Shown: one piece after another, positions 26,279-34,324 of the stretch | Numbering within the stretch: the first letter of the stretch is position 1 | Layout of the letters: every line of letters begins with the position of its first letter | Source of the DNA: Streptomyces sp. PsTaAH-137 | Lineage (GTDB): Bacteria; Actinomycetota; Actinomycetes; Streptomycetales; Streptomycetaceae | NCBI RefSeq assembly: GCF_003259365.1 | Contig: NZ_QLLY01000009.1 | Coordinates: 61,244 to 125,243, forward strand | DNA: 64,000 nucleotides | Direction: 5' to 3' | Position numbers and translations under genes: made by a program | The notes under the pieces: generated by a model | What the model was told of the DNA's origin: nothing | The model's database searches: none | The model's input: only the letters and a program-made list of their open reading frames with translations

Positions 26279-26291
26279 GGGAGCGCTCTCC
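26279..26291. promoter_or_regulatory. CebR-like operator (GH55 side)
   Basis: GGGAGCGCTCTCC contains the palindrome GAGCGCTC. The Streptomyces CebR box is TGGGAGCGCTCCCA, so this fits a CebR-type LacI repressor, most likely the product of 38670-39710. Confidence 0.7.
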
Positions 26292-26509
26292 TGGCGACGC
26301 ATGTTTCAGGTGTGTGAATCCGGCGTCAAGAGGTGTCACCGAATTCCGTGGGATTCCCGAGGTGCACTCTCAACAAATGGCCCACAAGGGGCAGTTGAGG
26401 TGCACGTGAACTTCAGGAAGTGTCAGAACGGCTGTACTTCGCCTTGCTTCACCACGTGTCCCCGCCGTCCACGTTGACACACGGAAGAGCACCCCATACG
26501 TTCCGCCCC

Positions 26510-26521
26510 GGAGCGCTCTCC
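26510..26521. promoter_or_regulatory. CebR-like operator (GH16 side)
   Basis: GGAGCGCTCTCC lies 57 bases upstream of the GH16 start codon, a typical repressor position. Confidence 0.68.
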
Positions 26522-26578
26522 TTCCGGCCTGTGCACGCTCCGTCACACCCCACACCCGTGAACCCGTGAAGGAGAGAC

Positions 26579-28453
26579 ATGCGCCGTCCCCTCCTGCTGT
26601 GCTGCGCCGGTGCGGCCCTCGCCGCCCTGACGCTCGCGCCGCAAGCCCTCGCCGCACCGCCCACCGCCGCGGCGGCGGCGGCCGCCGACTGGACCACCGA
26701 TCTCGCGGCCGCCGCCTACGCGGCGAACCCCGCCTCCGTCACCGCGTCCGGCAGCGAGAACGGCGGCACCACGCCCGCCAAGGCCGTCGACGCCGACCCC
26801 AACTCCCGCTGGTCCAGCGACTTCTCGGACACGGCGTGGCTGCGCGTCGACCTCGGTGCGACCTTACGGATCGACCGCGTGACGCTCGACTGGGAGGCCG
26901 CCTACGGCAAGCGCTACGTCGTCGAGGTCTCGAAGAACGGCACCGACTGGCAGCCCTTCTACACCGAGGACGCCGGCACCGGCGGCAGCGTCACCGCCCA
27001 CACCTACCCGCAGGAGGTGCGGGGCCGGTACGTCCGGCTGCGCGGCCTCGAACGCGCCACGCCCTACGGCTACTCCCTGTACTCGTTCAAGGTCTACGGC
27101 GGCACCCCGGCCCCCGCCTCCACCGCCCGCACCAACCTCGCCCTGCACCACCCCGCCTACAGCAACTACTACCAACACGCCGGGAACTCACCGGCGTTCG
27201 TGACCGACGGCGGCTGGCCCGCCGACCTCAAGGCCGATCAGACCCGCTGGTCCAGCGACTGGAACGCGGACCGCTGGGTCTCCGTCGACCTGGGCGCGAC
27301 CTCCACCATCAACAGCGTGGACCTCTACTGGGAGGCCGCGTACGCCGTCGACTACGAACTCCAGGTCTCCGACGACAACCGGACCTGGCGCACCGTCTAC
27401 CGGCCGAGCGCCGCCGACGTCGCCGCCCGCCGTGCCGACGTCAAGTCCCCGGGCGACGCGACGGGCCGGCACGACACCGTCCAGCTGCCCTCGCCGGCCA
27501 CCGGCCGCTACGTCCGGATGCTCGGCAAGGAGCGCCGGTCGTTCTACAACCCGGCGCCCGCCACCGCCCAATTCGGCTACTCGCTCTACGAGTTCCAGGT
27601 CTGGGGCACCGGCGGCAGTGCCGACGCCGCCTATCCGGCCCTGCCCGGCGAGCAGTCGGGCACGTACCGCACGACGTTCTTCGACGACTTCACCGGCGCC
27701 GCCCTCGACCGCTCCAAGTGGCGCGTGGTCAGAACCGGCACGGAGATGGGCCCGGTCAACGGCGAGTCGCAGGCCTACGTCGACTCGACCGACACCATCC
27801 GCACCGAGAACGGCAATCTGGTCCTCGCCGCCAAGTACTGCAAGGGCTGCACCAAAGCGGGCGGCGGCACCTACGACTTCACCTCGGGCCGGATCGACAC
27901 CAACACCAAGCTCGACTTCACCTACGGCAGGGTGAGCGCCCGGATGAAACTGCCGGTCGGCGACGGGTTCTGGCCCGCCTTCTGGCTGCTTGGCAGCAAT
28001 GTCGACAACCCGTCGGTCTCCTGGCCCGCGTCCGGCGAGACCGACATCATGGAGAACATCGGCTACGGCGACTGGACCAGCTCGGCGCTCCACGGGCCCG
28101 GCTACTCCGCCGACGGCAACATCGGCGCGCAACAGCACTACCCGGGCGGCTCCACCGCCGACCAGTGGCACACCTACGGCGTGGAGTGGACGCCGACCGA
28201 GATGCGCTTCACCGTCGACGACCGGGTCGTCCAGCGCACGACCCGGAACAAGCTGGAGTCCACCCGCGGGCAGTGGGTCTTCGACAAGAACCAGTACCTG
28301 ATCCTCAACCTCGCCCTCGGCGGCGCCTACCCGGCCGGCTGGAACAAGGTCACCCAGCCGTACTGGGGCCTGCCGCAGTCCAGCGTCGACGCGATCGCGC
28401 GCGGCGGTGTCCAGGCACAGGTCGACTGGGTGCGGGTCGAGCAGAAGGGGTGA
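26579..28453 (+). CDS. Secreted GH16 beta-glucanase with two discoidin modules
   Basis: ATG 26579 follows GAAGGAGAGAC; the protein is 624 residues. A signal peptide (ending near ALAAPP) is followed by two F5-8C/CBM32-like modules (about 40-180 and 185-345; each ends with the GYSLYEF type of strand). A GH16 jelly-roll follows (about 365-624) with the catalytic GETDIMENIG motif: Glu487 nucleophile, Asp489, Glu492 acid/base. This motif is typical of laminarinase-type endo-beta-1,3-glucanases. Codon 96 is TTA (26864-26866), the only TTA codon I noticed in the window, so translation may depend on the bldA tRNA and be tied to development. It is controlled from the GAGCGCTC-containing divergent promoter. 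Confidence 0.9.
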   Translation: MRRPLLLCCAGAALAALTLAPQALAAPPTAAAAAAADWTTDLAAAAYAANPASVTASGSENGGTTPAKAVDADPNSRWSSDFSDTAWLRVDLGATLRIDRVTLDWEAAYGKRYVVEVSKNGTDWQPFYTEDAGTGGSVTAHTYPQEVRGRYVRLRGLERATPYGYSLYSFKVYGGTPAPASTARTNLALHHPAYSNYYQHAGNSPAFVTDGGWPADLKADQTRWSSDWNADRWVSVDLGATSTINSVDLYWEAAYAVDYELQVSDDNRTWRTVYRPSAADVAARRADVKSPGDATGRHDTVQLPSPATGRYVRMLGKERRSFYNPAPATAQFGYSLYEFQVWGTGGSADAAYPALPGEQSGTYRTTFFDDFTGAALDRSKWRVVRTGTEMGPVNGESQAYVDSTDTIRTENGNLVLAAKYCKGCTKAGGGTYDFTSGRIDTNTKLDFTYGRVSARMKLPVGDGFWPAFWLLGSNVDNPSVSWPASGETDIMENIGYGDWTSSALHGPGYSADGNIGAQQHYPGGSTADQWHTYGVEWTPTEMRFTVDDRVVQRTTRNKLESTRGQWVFDKNQYLILNLALGGAYPAGWNKVTQPYWGLPQSSVDAIARGGVQAQVDWVRVEQKG

Positions 28454-28470
28454 CGCTCGCCGTGAGTCCC

Positions 28471-28647
28471 TAGGGCCTGTCTTCAAACTCCCCTCTGCCC
28501 CGCGACGCCTGGCACGCACTCTCGCCGCACCGGGCGCAAAGCCGAGTACGTCCAGTACGAGGCCTTACGCCCGGCACGCCGAGAGCACGCACCAGACGCC
28601 GCGGGGCCGCCCTCCGGGCGACGAGGGGAGTTTGAAGACAGGCCCTA
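28471..28647. mobile_element. MITE-like palindromic element, copy 1
   Basis: Perfect 25-bp terminal inverted repeats lie at 28471-28495 and 28623-28647 (outer part TAGGGCCTGTCTTCAAAC). The inner arms are also nearly complementary, so the whole 177 bp can fold into one long hairpin with a loop near GTACGTCCAGTAC. No transposase is encoded. The outermost TA at both ends would fit a TA target as in IS630/mariner-type elements, but this is not proven. The second copy begins at 63909. It sits 17 bases after the GH16 stop and provides the stop codon of the convergent gene. Confidence 0.85.
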
Positions 28648-29184
28648 AGCCTGGAACCAGCCCGCGGTCTGCTCCTCGATGACCTGTTCGGCCTGGGCCG
28701 GTGACGCCATCCACGGTGTCGTCACCGGCTCCCAGACCTGGATCCCGGTCGGGGAGCCGAGCGTCATCGCCTGGAAGCCCCGGCCGCTCTGGTCCGGCGA
28801 CGCGGCCACCCGGAGCGACGGCACGGTCGGCGGCTGCCCGCCCGAGTCCGTGTCGGTGGCGGCGAGCGAGCGGACGGCCGCGTACGCGGTGGCGTGCGCG
28901 GCCAGCTCGTACGTGCCGCTCTTGGTCGCCGGGCGCGGCTGGGCCGCACCGTCCAGGTCGCCGTACGTCACCGTCGGCGCGACGTCGACCGTGCAGGCCC
29001 GGCCCGAGTCGTTGCGGACGCTGAGCCTGATCACGCCGTCGCTGTCGTCGGACGGCTCGGCCCGCAGGGTCAGATCGTTCTCGCCGCACGCGGCGGGCGC
29101 GGTGGCCGAGACGGCGGCCGGTGCGGTGAGGGCGGCAAGAGTGAGGGCCGCCGCGGCGGCGGCTGCGATGTGACGAGCGCGCAT
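28645..29184 (-). CDS. secreted DUF4232-like protein, 3' end within a MITE
   Basis: ATG 29184 gives 179 residues. A signal peptide (ending near AVSATAP) is followed by a beta-sandwich that looks like DUF4232 (CGENDLTLRAEP and SVRNDSGRACTV, with a likely disulfide). Function unknown; such proteins are common in the Streptomyces cell envelope. The stop codon TAG is the outer TA of the MITE at 28645-28647, so the original C-terminus may have been cut by insertion. It is divergent from the TetR gene. Confidence 0.75.
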   Translation of the reverse strand: MRARHIAAAAAAALTLAALTAPAAVSATAPAACGENDLTLRAEPSDDSDGVIRLSVRNDSGRACTVDVAPTVTYGDLDGAAQPRPATKSGTYELAAHATAYAAVRSLAATDTDSGGQPPTVPSLRVAASPDQSGRGFQAMTLGSPTGIQVWEPVTTPWMASPAQAEQVIEEQTAGWFQA

Positions 29185-29293
29185 CGTGGATCCCCGCAAA
29201 CTGGTGCATTCGACGAAATGGGTACATTGCACGTTATACCGAATGGGTGATCTGGAACACCAGGGAAGGTGTGGGGGTGCAGTGACCGCAAGT

Positions 29294-29308
29294 TTGCACG
29301 GTGTGCAA
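29294..29308. promoter_or_regulatory. probable TetR operator
   Basis: TTGCACGGTGTGCAA has perfect 6-bp arms (TTGCAC/GTGCAA) around GGT. It lies 11 bases upstream of the TetR start codon, as expected for autorepression. Confidence 0.65.
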
Positions 29309-29319
29309 GAATCCGGCTC

Positions 29320-29994
29320 GTGACCACCTCCCACCCGCAGCAGAGCGCCCCCGCCGAGGGCCTCCGCGCGCGCAGGCGCCGCGAGACGCGCGCCGAACTG
29401 CACGCGACGACGCTGCGTCTCGCCCGCGAGCACGGCTTCGCGCGCGTCACCGTGGAGATGATCAGCAAGGAGGCCGGGGTGTCACCCCGTACCTTCTTCA
29501 ACTACTTCCCGAGCAAGGAAGCCGCGCTCTTCGCGCTGCCCGGCGCCCTCCCGCCCGCCCTCGCCGACCGCTTCGCCGAGGGGGACGGGCAGGACACCGA
29601 CGCCGTGCTGCGCGACCTCGGGGACGTCCTCGCCGACCATCTCCAGGAGGCTGCCCCGAGCCCCCGGGAGCTGGAGGACACCCTGCGCATCGCCGAGGGC
29701 GTGCCCTCGGTCCTGGCCACGTTCCTCGCCCAGTGCGAGGCGGTGGAGCGGGATCTCGCCGGCACCGTCGCGCGCCGCACCGGCACCCCCGCCGACGGCG
29801 AGGCCGCCGAACTGCTCGCCGGGATCGCCATGGCGACCGTACGCAGCGGTCTCAAGCGGTGGTCGCAGGAGAGCGGCCCCACCGACGGAGCCGGGGCCGA
29901 CGGCCCCGCCGCCTCCATCCGCGGCTCCTTCGCCACCCTGCGGGCCCTGCTCGCGGCAGGCACCGTGCGGCCAGGGCCGGACGCGGTGAAGTAA
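29320..29994 (+). CDS. TetR-family regulator
   Basis: I chose GTG 29320 (224 residues); frames open further upstream would include the operator. The HTH lies at about residues 15-60 (ETRAELHATTLRLAREHGFARVTVEMISKEAGVSPRTFFNYFPSKEAALF). The C-terminal ligand domain is typical of regulators of drug efflux pumps. The EmrB/QacA-type exporter gene starts 163 bases downstream on the same strand, so it is the probable target together with its own gene. Confidence 0.9.
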   Translation: MTTSHPQQSAPAEGLRARRRRETRAELHATTLRLAREHGFARVTVEMISKEAGVSPRTFFNYFPSKEAALFALPGALPPALADRFAEGDGQDTDAVLRDLGDVLADHLQEAAPSPRELEDTLRIAEGVPSVLATFLAQCEAVERDLAGTVARRTGTPADGEAAELLAGIAMATVRSGLKRWSQESGPTDGAGADGPAASIRGSFATLRALLAAGTVRPGPDAVK

Positions 29995-30157
29995 CCGCCC
30001 TCTCCGTGTGACCGGACTCCCCCTTCGCGGTCACCCACGCACCTCTCCCCGAACCCCTGCGCCCGCGCGGGGACCGCACGCGGCGACCGCTCTCCCCGCC
30101 GCCGCGCGCGCAGTCAGACCTGATCCACTCGCATCCACCTCATCGGAGAAGCACGCA

Positions 30158-31768
30158 ATGACGCACGCCCCCGCAACCGAGGGCACGGACACCGGCCCCG
30201 ACCCGGCGGCCGAGAACACGGTGAAGCCCGCCAACTTCGGGCTGATCTTCGCCGCGCTGATGCTGACCATGCTGCTCGGCGCGCTCGACCAGACCATCGT
30301 CTCGACGGCGCTGCCGACCATCGTCGGCGAACTCAACGGCATCGAGCACATGGCGTGGATCACCACCGCCTACATCCTCGCCGCCACCATCGGCATGCCG
30401 GTCTACGGCAAGCTCGGCGACCTCATGGGCCGCAAGAACATCTTCCTGGCCGGCATAGCCCTGTTCCTGGTGGGCTCGGTGGTCTGCGGACTCGCCCAGA
30501 ACATGGGCACGCTGATCGCGGGCCGCGCCCTCCAGGGACTCGGCGGCGGTGGCCTCATGATCACCTCGCAGGCGATCATCGCCGACCTGGTGCCGCCGCG
30601 TGAGCGCGCCAAGTACATGGCGCCCATGGGCGCCGTCTTCGGCCTGTCGTCCGTCGTCGGACCGCTGCTCGGCGGCTGGTTCACCGACGCGCACTCCTGG
30701 CGGTGGGCGTTCTGGGTCAACCTCCCGCTCGGCGTGCTCGCCCTCTTCGTCGCCGCCGTCGCGATCAAGCTGCCGCGCAAGGCCGTCGACGTCACGTTGG
30801 ACTACCTCGGCACCGCGCTGATGGCCGCCGCCGTCACCTGCACCGTCCTGTTCGCGAGCTGGGGCGGCACGCAGTACGAGTGGAGCGACCCGCTGGTCAT
30901 CGGGCTCGGCATCGGCGCGGTCGTCGCCTGGGTGCTGTTCTTCGTCGCGGAGCGGCGCGCGCAGGAGCCGGTCATCCCGCTGCACCTGTTCCGCTCGCCG
31001 ATCTTCAACGTCGCCACCCTGCTCGGCATGATCGTGATCGGCCTCGGCATGTTCGCGATCGTCGGCTACATGCCCACGTATCTCCAGATGGTCTACGGCA
31101 AGACGGCGACCGAGTCCGGTCTGCTGCTCATCCCGATGGTCGTCGGCATCATGGCGACCGCCCTGCCGTCCGGCGCGATCATGTCCAAGACCGGCCGCTA
31201 CAAGATCTATCCGATCGCCGGCACCGTCATCATCATGGTCGTGGCCTACCTGATGTCGACGCTCGACGTCTCCGACCCGGTCTGGGTCGTCTGCGTCTAC
31301 GTCGGTCTCGCGGGCGCCGGCGTCGGCCTGATGATGCAGACGCTGGTCCTCGCCGTGCAGAACGACTTCCCGGCCGCGGAGGTCGGCACCGCCACCTCCG
31401 CGAACAACTTCTTCCGGGAGATCGGCGCGACCCTCGGCGTCGCCGTCGTCGGCGCGGTGTTCGCCAGCCGCCTCACCGACAAGCTCGCCGCGAGCATCCC
31501 GGCCGAGGCCGCGTCCAAGATCGGCGACAGCGACTCGCTCACGCCTGCCCTGGTCCGGTCGCTCCCGACGGAGCTGCGCGACACCGTCGTCAACGCCTAC
31601 CAGGAATCGCTCGTCCCGATCTTCCTGTACCTGCTGCCCGTCTTCGGCGTCGGTCTGGTGCTCGCCTTCGTCCTGAAGGAGAAGCCGCTGGCCGACACCG
31701 CCGACTGGCACGCCGAGAACGCCGGTCCCGAGGCGCCGGCGGACAAGGAACCGCAGCCGGTCGGCTGA
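30158..31768 (+). CDS. MFS multidrug exporter, EmrB/QacA (DHA2) type
   Basis: ATG 30158 after CGGAGAAG gives 536 residues with about 14 membrane segments. DHA2 markers: motif D1 in LLGALDQTIVSTALPTI, motif A in GKLGDLMGRKNIF, motif C in GAVFGLSSVVGPLLGG. A short acidic tail ends the protein. It is a proton-driven drug or metabolite exporter of unknown substrate, likely repressed by the TetR gene upstream. Confidence 0.92.
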   Translation: MTHAPATEGTDTGPDPAAENTVKPANFGLIFAALMLTMLLGALDQTIVSTALPTIVGELNGIEHMAWITTAYILAATIGMPVYGKLGDLMGRKNIFLAGIALFLVGSVVCGLAQNMGTLIAGRALQGLGGGGLMITSQAIIADLVPPRERAKYMAPMGAVFGLSSVVGPLLGGWFTDAHSWRWAFWVNLPLGVLALFVAAVAIKLPRKAVDVTLDYLGTALMAAAVTCTVLFASWGGTQYEWSDPLVIGLGIGAVVAWVLFFVAERRAQEPVIPLHLFRSPIFNVATLLGMIVIGLGMFAIVGYMPTYLQMVYGKTATESGLLLIPMVVGIMATALPSGAIMSKTGRYKIYPIAGTVIIMVVAYLMSTLDVSDPVWVVCVYVGLAGAGVGLMMQTLVLAVQNDFPAAEVGTATSANNFFREIGATLGVAVVGAVFASRLTDKLAASIPAEAASKIGDSDSLTPALVRSLPTELRDTVVNAYQESLVPIFLYLLPVFGVGLVLAFVLKEKPLADTADWHAENAGPEAPADKEPQPVG

Positions 31769-31784
31769 CCCGCGCCCGCCCGAT

Positions 31785-31815
31785 GTGCCCCTCACCGCCC
31801 GGCGGTGAGGGGCAC
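31785..31815. terminator. bidirectional terminator between MFS and PPOX genes
   Basis: A 15-bp perfect inverted repeat (GTGCCCCTCACCGCC at 31785-31799 and its complement at 31801-31815) with an almost absent loop. It overlaps the last codons of the convergent minus-strand gene. Confidence 0.8.
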
Positions 31816-32289
31816 ACGCGCGTCAGTCAGCGATAGCCAGACCCCGTCGCGCATCAGGTCCCGTCCGTCGAGCTCGTTCACCTCGCGCCACGCCCGGACG
31901 TGCAGGGGCCGGACACGGAAGTACGGGTACGGCGCCGACAGGGTGCGCGGATCGAAGCCCGTCTTCGCGGCGAACGCGTCGCCCAGCGCGGGCGTCAGCT
32001 CGTCGGCGGTGAGGGCCTCGGCCTCGCCCTCGATGTGCACGACGTCCCGGGTCTCCCCGAGCCCCAGGTGTACCTTCCCGGTCGCCAGGAGGTTGCGGGC
32101 CACCGGGTTGGACGCCCGGGTCGAGAGGATCAGCGCGCCGTCGTGCCACAGGAACGACAGCGGCATCATGTACGGCGTCCCCGACCCCGGGTCGGCCGTC
32201 GCGACCCACACGTCGACGTCCCGCTCCAGCCGGGCCAGGGTGTCCAGCTTGCGTTGCTTCGCCGAACGGGCGGGCGCGGCCTCGGTCAT
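31792..32289 (-). CDS. pyridoxamine-5'-phosphate-oxidase-fold (flavin/F420) protein
   Basis: ATG 32289 with GAGGGAGA upstream gives 165 residues of a split-barrel flavin-binding fold (LDTLARLERDVDVWVATAD, PYMMPLSFLWHDGALILSTRASNPVARNL). It could bind F420 or FMN; substrate unknown. Its ATG overlaps the stop of the GNAT gene (ATGA), so the two are translationally coupled. Confidence 0.8.
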   Translation of the reverse strand: MTEAAPARSAKQRKLDTLARLERDVDVWVATADPGSGTPYMMPLSFLWHDGALILSTRASNPVARNLLATGKVHLGLGETRDVVHIEGEAEALTADELTPALGDAFAAKTGFDPRTLSAPYPYFRVRPLHVRAWREVNELDGRDLMRDGVWLSLTDARVPLTAGR

Positions 32290-32813
32290 GGGGTCTCCCT
32301 CGACAGTGATGGGCTCACGGCGGGCGCCGCGTAGCAGCGTACGGTGACGGACACGGTCGGCGACCAGCGCTGTCGGCCCGTGCCCAGGAACGTCCAGCCG
32401 AGCCGCTCGTACAGGGCGATCGCGGCCGTGTCGGTGGTGACGACGTCGAGGACGGTGCGGGCTCCCCGGACATGCGCCTCGTCCGCGGCCCGCGCGAGCA
32501 GTCGGGCTCCGACCCGCAGGCCGCGCGCGGCGGGGTCGACGAAGAGCCGGCTGACGACGGCCGCCGGTCCGTGCCGGAGCAGCGAGGGCGCGACATCGTC
32601 CGCGGTGGGCCGGACCAGCGCGACGTGGCCGACGATCCGCCCCGACCGCTCCGCGACCCAGGCCCGGCCGCCGGCGCCGTGACCGAGCCAGGACGCGGGA
32701 TCGTCCGGCCAGACAGTGGGATAGCCGTCCGCGAGGTGCACCGCGTGCAGCACCGCGACACATGCGGCGAGGTCGTCCTCACCACGCTCTCGTACCAAGG
32801 TTGCGCCGTTCAC
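32286..32813 (-). CDS. GNAT-family N-acetyltransferase
   Basis: GTG 32813 gives 175 residues; another in-frame GTG at 32828 is possible, and neither has a strong ribosome binding site. GNAT signatures: VSRLFVDPAARGLRVGARLLARA (acetyl-CoA loop, variant of RxxGxG/A) and ALYERLGWTFLGTG. Substrate unknown. Overlaps the next gene by four bases. Confidence 0.82.
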   Translation of the reverse strand: MNGATLVRERGEDDLAACVAVLHAVHLADGYPTVWPDDPASWLGHGAGGRAWVAERSGRIVGHVALVRPTADDVAPSLLRHGPAAVVSRLFVDPAARGLRVGARLLARAADEAHVRGARTVLDVVTTDTAAIALYERLGWTFLGTGRQRWSPTVSVTVRCYAAPAVSPSLSRETP

Positions 32814-32890
32814 GCCGTCGTCATGCACCGTGTCATCAGACCACGCCCGAGGGCGCTGCCGCACCGATCGGGGCCCTGAGCGGGACGCGG

Positions 32891-32908
32891 CGGGAGAGCG
32901 CTCTCCCG
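32891..32908. promoter_or_regulatory. CebR-like operator, perfect 18-bp palindrome
   Basis: CGGGAGAGCGCTCTCCCG is fully symmetric. It is the longest of the five GAGCGCTC sites in the window. Confidence 0.72.
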
Positions 32909-33078
32909 TGGATGCCGTGGATCCTGCGTAAAACCTTCGACCCGATTCAACGACGAGCGGGCACCTCTGACCTGCGCAGGCAACTCCGTTTTTCCGGAGG
33001 CGTGTTGGCTCACCGTTTAACGAGATGTTCACCGAGTCTTGACGGGCTCGCGTCACGGCCGGAACACTGCGAGAGGTG

Positions 33079-33092
33079 GGAGAGCGCTCTCC
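33079..33092. promoter_or_regulatory. CebR-like operator upstream of DUF1996 gene
   Basis: GGAGAGCGCTCTCC is a perfect palindrome 55 bases before the start codon of the DUF1996 gene. Confidence 0.7.
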
Positions 33093-33147
33093 AACGCTTC
33101 TCCGAACCCCCCATCCCCCCAACAACCCTGCATCGCAGGAGGCATCC

Positions 33148-34233
33148 ATGGCCCGAAGAGCACGAGCCCTCTCGGTGGCCCTGATATCCGGCGCGCTGGT
33201 CCTCACCTCCCTCGGGGTGGGCGCAGTGGCGGCCGTCAGCGCGGACACGGACGCCGTCGCGGCCGCCGCCCCCGCCGCGCACACGGGCCACGTGATGGCC
33301 GCGTCGACCAAGGCGTCCGGCGACGACGCGGACGGCGACGGCTACATCCCGGCGAACCCGCCGGTCACCGGCGTCCAGCCGTCCGACAAGGAGCCGCCGC
33401 ACGCCTACTTCCACGAGTTCCAGGCCCACTGCACGGTCACCCACACCAAGCCCGACGACCCGATCATCTACCCCGGCCAGCCGGGCAAGTCCCACGACCA
33501 CACCTTCATGGGCAACACGACGACCGACGCGAACAGCACCACCGCCTCGCTCGACAGCGGTTCGACCTCGTGCCTCGCCCCGGGCGACAAGTCCGGGTAC
33601 TGGATGCCCACCATGCTCAACGGGGACAAGCCGGTGCTCCCGGTCGGCGAGCAGACCATCTACTACAAGGCCGGTGTCACCGACTACACGAGCGTGCGGC
33701 CGTTCCCCAAGGGGCTGCGGTTCGTGGTCGGCAGCCCGATGCAGACGGCGCAGGAGTTCCGCAACCACCCGGGGTTCGTCGAGGGTTGGGAGTGCGGGAA
33801 CAGCTACTTCAACGTGGACTTCCCCAAGGAGTGCCCCACCACCCCCGACACCCAGGTCAACATCCGCTTCCAGGCGCCGAGTTGCTGGGACGGGAAGTAC
33901 CTGGACACGCCGGACCACAAGAGCCACATGTCCTACCCGGTGGTGAAGCCCGGCACCAACAACAACGTCTGCCCGGCCGACCACCCGGTCGCGCTGCCCA
34001 TGATCGAGTTCAAGATGGCCTTCCCGGTCAACGGGGACCTGTCGCAGCTCAGGCTGGCCAGCGGGCCCAGCTACTCCTTCCACTACGACTTCTTCAACGC
34101 CTGGGACGACCGGACGCTGAAGGCGATGGTCGACCACTGCGTCGTCGGCGGTCTGCAGTGCGACCCGCGCGGCTACGACCAGAGCCACCCGGAGAAGGGC
34201 GCCGTGCTCGACACGCACTACCAACTGCCGTGA
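33148..34233 (+). CDS. secreted DUF1996 protein
   Basis: ATG 33148 with GCAGGAGG five bases upstream gives 361 residues. The signal peptide is followed by the DUF1996 domain, with the diagnostic HEFQAHCTVTHTKPDDPI, GKSHDHTFMGN and IRFQAPSCWDG segments and many conserved His/Cys residues that could bind metal or form disulfides. DUF1996 is common in fungi and actinomycetes, including secreted proteins of carbohydrate-degrading species, and its role is unknown. Two GAGCGCTC operators upstream and the glycanase gene directly downstream tie it to beta-glucan use. Substrate binding or an oxidative accessory role are possible guesses. Confidence 0.85.
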   Translation: MARRARALSVALISGALVLTSLGVGAVAAVSADTDAVAAAAPAAHTGHVMAASTKASGDDADGDGYIPANPPVTGVQPSDKEPPHAYFHEFQAHCTVTHTKPDDPIIYPGQPGKSHDHTFMGNTTTDANSTTASLDSGSTSCLAPGDKSGYWMPTMLNGDKPVLPVGEQTIYYKAGVTDYTSVRPFPKGLRFVVGSPMQTAQEFRNHPGFVEGWECGNSYFNVDFPKECPTTPDTQVNIRFQAPSCWDGKYLDTPDHKSHMSYPVVKPGTNNNVCPADHPVALPMIEFKMAFPVNGDLSQLRLASGPSYSFHYDFFNAWDDRTLKAMVDHCVVGGLQCDPRGYDQSHPEKGAVLDTHYQLP

Positions 34234-34238
34234 TCCGA

Positions 34239-34272
34239 GAGGTGGCCGGTGCCTTCCGGAGCCGGTCACCTC
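34239..34272 (+). terminator. hairpin after DUF1996 gene
   Basis: GAGGTGGCCGG and CCGGTCACCTC form an 11-bp stem with one G-U pair, six bases after the stop. It probably limits read-through into the next gene. Confidence 0.6.
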
Positions 34273-34324
34273 CGCCCCGCCCGCCCCCACGCACCCCCAC
34301 CCCGAACCCCCTCCGGAGAAACCC

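Larger units (their letters stand above)
26239..26578. promoter_or_regulatory. divergent control region of GH55-like and GH16 genes
   Basis: The 340-base gap holds two GAGCGCTC operators, one near each gene (26279-26291 and 26510-26521). Between them is a less GC-rich stretch with two GAGGTGCAC copies (26359-26367 and 26397-26405). No gene is visible. Confidence 0.65.
32814..33147. promoter_or_regulatory. control region upstream of DUF1996 gene
   Basis: This 334-base region holds two GAGCGCTC palindromes 188 bp apart (32891-32908 and 33079-33092) and a moderately AT-rich stretch near 32990-33050. The DUF1996 gene begins at 33148. No gene was seen inside. Confidence 0.6.

Noticed and set aside
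28471..28647. Small protein or transposase inside the MITE
   Set aside because: The element is only 177 bp and palindromic; short frames inside it have no start signal or motif.
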